From assembly GCA_050084985.1 (NCBI GenBank), contig JBITNC010000002.1, positions 27,962,001 through 28,026,000 of the forward strand: 64,000 bases of DNA, in the 5' to 3' direction. The notes under the pieces were generated by a model. The model searched no databases. It saw only the letters and a program-made list of their open reading frames with translations, and was not told where the DNA came from. Shown here piece after piece: positions 57,833 through 64,000 of the stretch (position 1 is the first letter of the stretch; each line of letters starts with the position of its first letter). The position numbers were made by a program, and so were the translations under genes. This stretch comes from Nageia nagi. Its lineage: Eukaryota; Pinophyta.

Positions 57833-58829
57833 TGTAGGCTTCCAAAAAGGGGTGCAAGGAGTTATGGAGATCCCACACTTGGGGTCCCTCCCCTCTTGGA
57901 AAGGCCCACACTACAATATATAAAATATTTCTTGAAACATTATTAGAAAATAATAAAAAAAAGGAGGTAGAGTTTAGAGTTTTTCCTTTTTAGTGTAATA
58001 CCCAAGACTCCAAATAACCTGCAAAATAAGAGACAAGAGGAGGCTTCTAAGTTCTAGGTCCTTAAGGCCCTAGAATCATGCAAATGTAGCTAGATAGCTT
58101 GTAAGCCTCCAAACCTTGAATTAACAAGGCACTAGAAAATAGCACAATGCCTAAAATGCAAGCTAACATAATACTAAAATGGACTAACTAAAATAATAAC
58201 TAAAATATCCTATTCTAGCCTAAGTCTACTAAAGACTAGCCTAGAAAATGCTAATATGCAACCATGTACCAATATAGTAATGATAAACACAAAAGGATAT
58301 GTGATGTGAGCTCTTGAATGTCCCTTAAAACCTAAAAAAACACTAAAAATAGATATTAGTACCATAGAAACTAAATCCAAATGAGTTACCCAATGTTTCT
58401 TGCAAGATGAAGGCAAAAATTCTCTTTTTATTGCCTTCAAAAGTGATGGATGAAGCTCCAAATGAAAGGTTTAAGGCCAAATTCTTGAGTAGATAGTTTG
58501 GAGTGTGTAGGATAGTAGGAAGTCACAAGATATCCATTATTCTAAGTGAGATCTTGGTGGGAAAAGCTATTTTTGATTTGAATTTAATACAAGACTAGCC
58601 ATGGACTGGTTAGGGTTTTGACCTAACCGTTCAACTAGTCCCCTAACCAGTGGGTCAATTAGGTTTCAAAGTGATAATGTGGTAATAAAAGGCTAAGTTA
58701 CCAAAATTGATCATGTGAATGGGTTCAAGATAGAATGGAGGGTTGATGAGATCATGATGAATTGCAAGAAGAGCTAAATCATCATGAATCGCCTAGGCTA
58801 GATGAACAAATAATTTTTAGGTATCTATA
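57833..58829 (-). repeat. 5' LTR of the minus-strand gypsy
   Basis: On the plus strand it starts TGTAGGCTTCC and ends GGTATCTATA. The primer-site candidate (complement of CCCACCATGATCACCAA) abuts its left edge at 57814-57830. Confidence 0.85.
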
Positions 58830-58834
58830 ATACA

Positions 58835-58894
58835 ATGTCATGACATGCATCACTCTTTTACCCAAGGGGCATTCTCATGATATGGAGTGTTAAT
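58835..58894 (-). repeat. Minus-strand copia LTR, second part
   Basis: ATGTCATGACATGCATCAC, TTTTACCCAAGGGGCAT and ATGGAGTG match the reverse complement of the plus copia LTR (24509-24567 region). It continues the LTR broken at 48586 by the 10.2-kb gypsy. Similarity stops near 58894. Confidence 0.75.
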
Positions 58895-58904
58895 TCTTGC
58901 TAGA

Positions 58905-59050
58905 TGGTTGAAAAATTAATGGAGTTGTTAAAAACATTCACCCTTCTCCATGATTGAAAATTTGATGGAGTGGTTTAAAAGGTTCACCCTTCTCCAAAGT
59001 TGCAACCTATTGGAGTGGTTCAAATGGTTCACCCTTCTCCAAAATTTCAA
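58905..59050 (+). repeat. Three-copy tandem repeat, 45-46-bp unit
   Basis: The unit TGGAGT.GTT.AAA...TTCACCCTTCTCCA occurs with GGAG at 58921, 58967 and 59012. The repeat sits just past the recognisable copia LTR end. Confidence 0.75.
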
Positions 59051-59437
59051 TAATCATAAGATTTTACTTACATTATTGGGAATTTTATCCATTATAGATA
59101 AGTACCAATTTACTTCCATTATTGGTAATTTTATCCAAATTTGAGGAGAGGTGTCCCATTTTGAGGACATCACACGGCTTGAAGGATAGAGGATCCTCTC
59201 ATCATGGATCCATAAGTCACTAGGAGAATGCATTTGTGAGATCCCACTCTCATAGAGTACCATGTGGGACCAACCCACTATTAGGGAGATTCTTACAGAA
59301 GGAAGTTGGAAAGATAGGAGATCTACCAATCATTCCCAAGATATCCAAACCTATGTTTTCCAAGTAGTCTTCAAATGAGGTAAAAATATTGGATCCTAAA
59401 TTCTCTTGAATTAAATCAAATTTTTAGGGATTATTCA

Positions 59438-60240
59438 ATGCTTGATTCAGAGTTGAGGAAGGAGACTCTAGTTTTGAAAGGAAGTAGTTCTCATGGTACA
59501 CTCTCTCAAGGAAATTCATGGGATGAAAAAATAGAATTGCAACAAAAAATTAGTAAGATGCAAATTCCATTGTATGATGGGAAGAAGATTAAGGCTAGGG
59601 CTTACCTCCATCAACTTTGAACATATTTCACCTTAAGCCCAAACATGATTGAAGATGATGCAATCCATTTTGCATCATTTCATTTTGAGGGAGATGCTCT
59701 TGAATGGTGGCCACATGGGATAATTAGCCAAGACTACTCTCATATTTCTTCTTTTGATGAGTTTGCTAGGAGATTAGTAAAACTATTTGACAGGAAAAAG
59801 GAGAATGATTATTTTAGAGAGATCACATCCTTATGATAACAAGGAGCATTTGATGAATTTATTTTATAATTACAGAAGATAAAAATAATTATCCATATTA
59901 TTTTAGAAGAAAGGTTGACCTTCATCTTTATAGAAGTATTGATGGAGCCCTTGTAAGGGATGGTGAATATCTCAAGGATAAAAACCTTTGATGATGCAAT
60001 AAGAGAAACCTACAATTTAGAGCCTACCATGATCACCTTCAAAGGTTCTCAAATGCACAAGGGTAAGGTCATGAGAAAATCAACAATAAAGAAAAATGTG
60101 ACCAACAAACTCAAACCCTTCCTCACCCCTAAAACAAGTCAAATGGATGCAACCACTAGGAGAAAGTTGAGGGAAGAGGGTAAATATTTTTAATGCAAAA
60201 AGCCATGGGAATCAGGACACCATTATCAAGGTAAGGGGTA
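59438..60240 (+). pseudogene. Gypsy gag (broken)
   Basis: MQIPLYDGKKIKARAYLHQL, FHFEGDALEWWPHGI and FDEFARRLVKLFDRKKENDY are the retrotransposon-gag core. After breaks, CKKPWESGHHYQGKG and VHYIDV near 60200 correspond to the zinc-knuckle end, with its third Cys replaced by Tyr. Stops include TGA for an expected Trp after YLHQL and two stops after EITSL. Confidence 0.8.
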
Positions 60241-60399
60241 GGTACACTATATTGATGTTCTTTTTGATGAGGATGGTGGTTCAGATTTGGAGTTTGGTGT
60301 AGACATGTTGGAACATATAGAAATACCCAAGGTATAAGAATCTCTTTGGAGCATAACTTATTCCCTCAATGAAGCAAATAAATACATCACCTTGAAGGT

Positions 60400-60763
60400 A
60401 ATTGGACAATAATGTGGATAAGTGGTAATGGCATTGATATACCTTAGTGCTACTCATAATTTTATTGATGAAGGCTTCATAACTAAGAAAGGTCTCAAAA
60501 CCAAGGGGTTTGAAGGATTTAGAGTTTTCAATACCAATGTAAAAGTCACTCTAGTGGATCAAATCATGGAGAGATTTGGGGTGAGATTGCAGGACCATAC
60601 AGATAGGGAGACATTTTATGTATATCCACATGATGGTAATCCTCATATGATTTTGGGGGTGCAATGGCCTTTTGAATTGGGTGATATTCACACCAATTAC
60701 ATGAACCTTACTATGAGTTTTGAGATTGATGGTAAGACTCATACCTTACAAGGAATTAAGTAA
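60400..60763 (+). pseudogene. Gypsy aspartic protease (inactive)
   Basis: The frame reads LIYLSATHNFIDEGF, where an active enzyme has LIDSGATHNFI, so the catalytic Asp is lost. MILGVQWPFELGDIHTNYMN and LTMSFEIDGKTHTLQGIK follow, the conserved second half of the gypsy protease. It is open from 60422 to 60763 and upstream stops separate it from gag. Confidence 0.78.
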
Positions 60764-61595
60764 AAATGCCCACAAGTCACCAACAAGAGGTTGGAAGTGA
60801 TTTCACCACATCCTGCAGAGGAAGAAAAACAAAATAATGCAATGTTGGGGTTAAGGAAGGTATGGTGTTATACATCAAGTGTAGATGGAGCTTAGCACTT
60901 TATGTTGGACAAAAAGGAGGTTTGACACCCAACATTGGATAAAAAGGGAGATTGGCACTCAACATTGGGTTGACACCTAACATTGGGTATGGGATAAGAT
61001 TGAAATCTAGTAAGGAGAAAAGGCTCCAGTATTTTCAACTCATACTTTCTTTTTTCCATGTTTTTGTATGGATATGTTCCAGGATGCTTACAAATATTCA
61101 TTACTACAATTTGGTGTTTAACATGGATTAGCATATCAAAATTTTTGTATACATTATTGTGTTTACTATGGATTGGTATATCAAAATATTTGCATGCATT
61201 TTTAAGCTTAATGTGGATTTCTCTTGATGAAAAATACTTCTAAAAAATATTAGAATTTTTGCATACAACATCTAGGGTCCAAAGAGGCATATTGAAGGTT
61301 TATTTGGATGAGGAAAAATGTGTTATTATTTCAGATTTGCTATGCATCTTTCCTATCACCAACATGGTAGAAAATAGCTCTAACAAAAGGGTTGCATATT
61401 ATTTTAATATTTCAAAAATTCCAATGGCTGCTACAAAGATTTCATGGGTTGAATTATTGATGAAATACATTGAAGTTGCATTCCACCTCGAAAGGCTTCA
61501 GTTGATATATGCATTTGTGCTAAAGGATGTTTAGAAGATAATTCTTTTTGGTATCCTACAATTTCTTGAGAGAAAGCAATTTGAGAGGAATCCTT
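60764..61595 (+). other. Post-protease region with short repeats, no RT
   Basis: Two small repeat sets: GACA(C/A)..AACATTGG-type units at 60905-60990, and a roughly 45-bp unit (GGATTAGCATATCAAAAT, then GGATTGGTATATCAAAAT) at 61115-61230. The frame 61259-61534 (91 residues) has no family I recognise. A purine-rich TTTGAGAGGAA (61580-61590) precedes the LTR as a likely polypurine tract. Confidence 0.5.
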
Positions 61596-62850
61596 TATAA
61601 CATCCCCTTTGATTGAAAATAAATAAATTTATAATCTTAGATTTTCCCTTTGTAAACATTTTATTTATTTATCCATTTGTTGTTAGTTATTTGGGATAGA
61701 AATACAATGGTCCGTTGGACCCATGTTGTGAGCCCCATGTGGGATGTTTTAATCCCAAGATTAAGATGTATTAATATTATTTAACTATGCACTTGAAGAT
61801 CCTAAATAATAATTATGGGAATCCCAAGACTTGTATAGCACCTAGAGAGCATTTGAGCATGGATAGTCACTTAATTTCCCCAATGTTGGATTTGGGAGAA
61901 CTTGTATACATATGCTAACCTTGGAGAGACTTCTAGACCCCACATTGGTCCATGGTGATACCAAGACATACATACTTGCACTCTAGACCCCACATGGCAT
62001 GTGTGATTTCCAAGCACCTTCGTTGATCATGAGGACCCATATTGGGCTTGTAAAGATCCTAAACACTACATTGGGCTTGGATTGATCCCTAGGAATCCAA
62101 GTTGGAATTTGTAGAGCTTATAGGAAGTAATGTTAGATTAGAGAGGTTGGGTGATGAATTTGAGGTGAGATCCAAATCTAGTGATTATCATATAATGAAA
62201 AGGAATGTTATTGCAGATATAGATTACTTTTGATATTGAAAATACTTCTTCTACTCAAATACTTGATAGTGTAAAGCATCCTTGGGCATGTATACCAAGG
62301 AGAGTCTAGGAGGCCTAGAACACCTTCTAACTAGTAGTTGAGATAAGTGTTTATCCTGCGAGGTTGCCCTACCTTGAGCCATCCACAAGTGATTTGCACA
62401 TTTGAATAAATCCAATGGCATTTTAGAACTACATTTGATCTCCTCACTAAGAAATAGCCTATGAGGGAGCCCTTCAATGTGGAATCCAAAAATATGGTAG
62501 AGTGTGGTTGTTCAACATTGGTTTCAATAGTAGTATCCATCTTTGCACAACGTTGTTCCCTAGTTGGCTCCTTGAAGGCCAATGTTAAGCCCTCTTGGGC
62601 ATGGTATTGTATGAATCTTAGTATTTATCATTAATATAACCATGGCACATTGGATATTCACTATTTGTCTTATATTAATGTGTGTTTGACACATTCATGC
62701 TTCCTTGTATGTAACATTGAATAATTTTAGTATGAATGTGCTTATAGAGTGGGTTTTTGCATTCCTGGTATACTTTGGTATATGTTTGATGCCTTAGATT
62801 AGTTCATGGCATGCCTAGGAGCATAGTTTGTTGTTAATTTGATTTTTTCT
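61596..62850 (+). repeat. 3' LTR of the gypsy remnant
   Basis: Starts TATAACATCCCC (expected TG edge mutated) and shares segment order with the chromovirus LTR. CCCCACATTGG-like phrases recur. The minus-strand frame at 62331-62582 lies within it and shows no domain. The end is estimated from the chromovirus LTR length and the start of copia sequence near 62850. Confidence 0.5.
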
Positions 62851-63640
62851 TGGCTAATTAATTTCCACATTGAGAATATTTGGGATTTTGCAATGAACAC
62901 TTTTCTAGAGAAAGGAGAGTAGAGATTGTAACCTCTATTTTGACTATATATCCCACAAAGATGCACTTTTCGAATCTCTTGTCCAACTTATTTATTTTCT
63001 CAAAAATAATGAAGGCATATGAATTATGACCAAAAACCTTAAGGTGAGAGATGTTAGGTTTCTTTCCCATACATGTCTCATACGAGATTTTTCCTTCAAC
63101 TACTTTTGTAGGGAACTTATTTAGGGTGTAGATCGCAATGCTCACAACTTCATCCCATTAGAAACTAGGGATATTTCCAAACATGCACATATCCATCTCT
63201 TGAATGGTTCTATTCTTTCTTTTGGAAACATCATTTTGCTGAGAGGTATAAGGGATCATGAACTGCCTCTTGATCCTTTATTTAGCTCAATAGTCATTAA
63301 ACTCATTACTATTATATTCACCCCCATTATCAAATCTTAGCATCTTGATTTTGAAGTTAGTTTGATTTTCAACTAAGGCTTTGAAATATTGGAATCTATA
63401 AAAGGTTTGGTCCTTGTTCTCAGGTAGGTAATCAAAGGTCATATTACTAAATTCATCAAGAAAGGTAAGGATATATGAATCTTCCTCAAGTGAATTGGTT
63501 TGAAATGGATCCATAAAATTGAAATGAACCAATTGAAGAGGTTGGGAATCCCTTATCACCTTATCCTTCTCAAATTTATGTCTTTGCACCTTTATGAAAA
63601 CACAAGGATTTGATTCTCCATAAGATGAAGGATCCTATAG
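62850..63640 (-). pseudogene. Copia integrase fragment (minus strand)
   Basis: Reads from the right edge leftwards: RHKFEKDKVIRDSQPLQLVH, SYILTFLDEFSNMTFDYLPE, NFKIKMLRFDNGGEYNSNEF (63290-63589), then MSIAIYTLNKFPTKVVEGKI, NISHLKVFGHNSYAF and KLDKRFEKCIFVGY (62960-63145). These are the integrase core and its C-terminal part, close to those of the plus copia. The catalytic DNGGEY is intact. A frame break lies between the two halves and another after FVGY. RT should lie further left but is replaced by the gypsy LTR. Confidence 0.85.
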
Positions 63641-64000
63641 AGAGAAAGAAAAATATTATGGTTAAGCATACTTTAGAAAGGTCAAACTATTTTCCATTAC
63701 CAACTTCCAATCTTATAGTCATTAAGCATTGCATTGTCCCAAACAACTAATGCACCTTACTTGAGAGAAGATTCAAATAATTCAATCATTAAGGTACTTT
63801 GATAAAAAGATTCTAAGTTATGCATAATCTATAAAGCCAAATAAATGCCAAATTTATTATGCCACCGTCAAGATTTACAAGCCACATCATGTTAACTTGA
63901 TCATACCTTTAATAATCCCATCTTAACTATAAAAATCCATAAATCAAGATGAATAAGTTGTTCTCTATTTACAAACATGTTGATTTAGAGGTTTAGGATC
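63641..64000. other. Right edge, probable upstream part of the minus copia
   Basis: No clear domain seen. Since the integrase to its left reads leftwards, this is expected to hold the protease/pre-integrase part of the same copia, but stops and divergence prevent recognition. Confidence 0.35.

Larger units (their letters stand above)
48587..58829 (-). mobile_element. 10.2-kb minus-strand gypsy element with most of pol deleted
   Basis: LTRs at 48587-49555 and 57833-58829 (969 and 997 bp; roughly 8% different by eye). The element sense is minus: a primer-site candidate TTGGTGATCATGGTGGG lies inside the right LTR, and integrase sequence reads on the minus strand. Flanks GTACA (48582-48586) and ATACA (58830-58834) are a target duplication with one change; the insertion lies in a copia LTR. 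In element order: leader of about 1.4 kb, Pro-rich gag-like region, integrase C-terminus, then about 5 kb before the 3' LTR. Protease, RT, RNase H and the integrase core were not found. Confidence 0.82.
59400..62850 (+). mobile_element. Gypsy remnant: gag and protease with 3' LTR, no RT
   Basis: Gag (59438-60240) and protease (60400-60763) of a Ty3/gypsy element are followed, without any RT, RNase H or integrase, by about 800 bp of repeats and unassigned sequence. A 3' LTR then starts near 61596. The LTR is a diverged relative of the chromovirus LTR (shared AATGG.CC..TTGGACCC and GAGCCCCATGTGGGA). No 5' LTR is visible to the left of gag. Right boundary is approximate. Confidence 0.7.

Noticed and set aside
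62331-62582. 83-residue minus-strand frame
   Set aside because: Within the diverged gypsy LTR; I looked for copia RNase H similarity and found none.
1-64000. CRISPR arrays, rRNA or complete tRNA genes, bacterial operons
   Set aside because: None seen. The tandem arrays lack spacers and belong to retroelements, and the gene with introns is of plant type.

Overview
This is nuclear DNA of a seed plant. It is AT-rich and dominated by plant LTR retrotransposons, with one short-intron plant gene. The amount of nested Ty3/gypsy and Ty1/copia sequence would suit a gymnosperm such as a conifer, but nothing here proves that. There are no bacterial operons, rRNA or tRNA genes, or CRISPR arrays.

Layout. 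(1) 792-7605: a young, complete-ended Ty3/gypsy element of Tat/Ogre-like type. It has 877/876-bp LTRs, a perfect 5-bp target duplication (AACAT), one long open gag-protease-partial-RT frame, no RNase H or integrase, and three tandem-repeat arrays in its 3' region. (2) 7611-10140: AT-rich intergenic DNA. (3) about 10140-15906: a decayed L1-type LINE. (4) 16797-18969: the only host gene I can support, a seven-exon gene for a 419-residue bHLH-MYC_N-domain regulator of the RSS3-like type. (5) about 20430-23190: a copia remnant. (6) 23543 to about 47300: a nested stack. An old copia LTR (tentative) was split by a chromovirus (23697-44786). The chromovirus carries two inserted copia elements, a plus-strand one in its 5' LTR (24381-33223, TSD ATTGG) and a minus-strand one in its RT (35185-41408). 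(7) 48261-58894: a minus-strand copia LTR remnant split by a 10.2-kb minus-strand gypsy element (48587-58829) that keeps a gag-like region joined to an integrase C-terminus and has a long 3' region. (8) about 59400-62850: a gag-protease-only gypsy remnant with its 3' LTR. (9) 62850-64000: a minus-strand copia integrase fragment entering from the right edge.

Relative ages from LTR differences counted by eye: the element at 792-7605 is very young (about 1%). The plus copia (about 6%) is younger than the minus copia (roughly 11%) and the chromovirus that hosts both (roughly 13%). Except for the 792-7605 frame, every retroelement coding region is broken, very often by TAG where CAG or TGG is expected, which fits methylated-cytosine decay. 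The host gene is intact, with canonical GT-AG introns.

The most unusual material is the young non-autonomous gypsy element (intact gag-protease frame, dead RT, repeated GC-rich palindromes, nascent satellite arrays). Next are the minus-strand gypsy with its gag/integrase-tail fusion and long 3' region, and the rearranged minus-strand copia with a small inverted internal segment.
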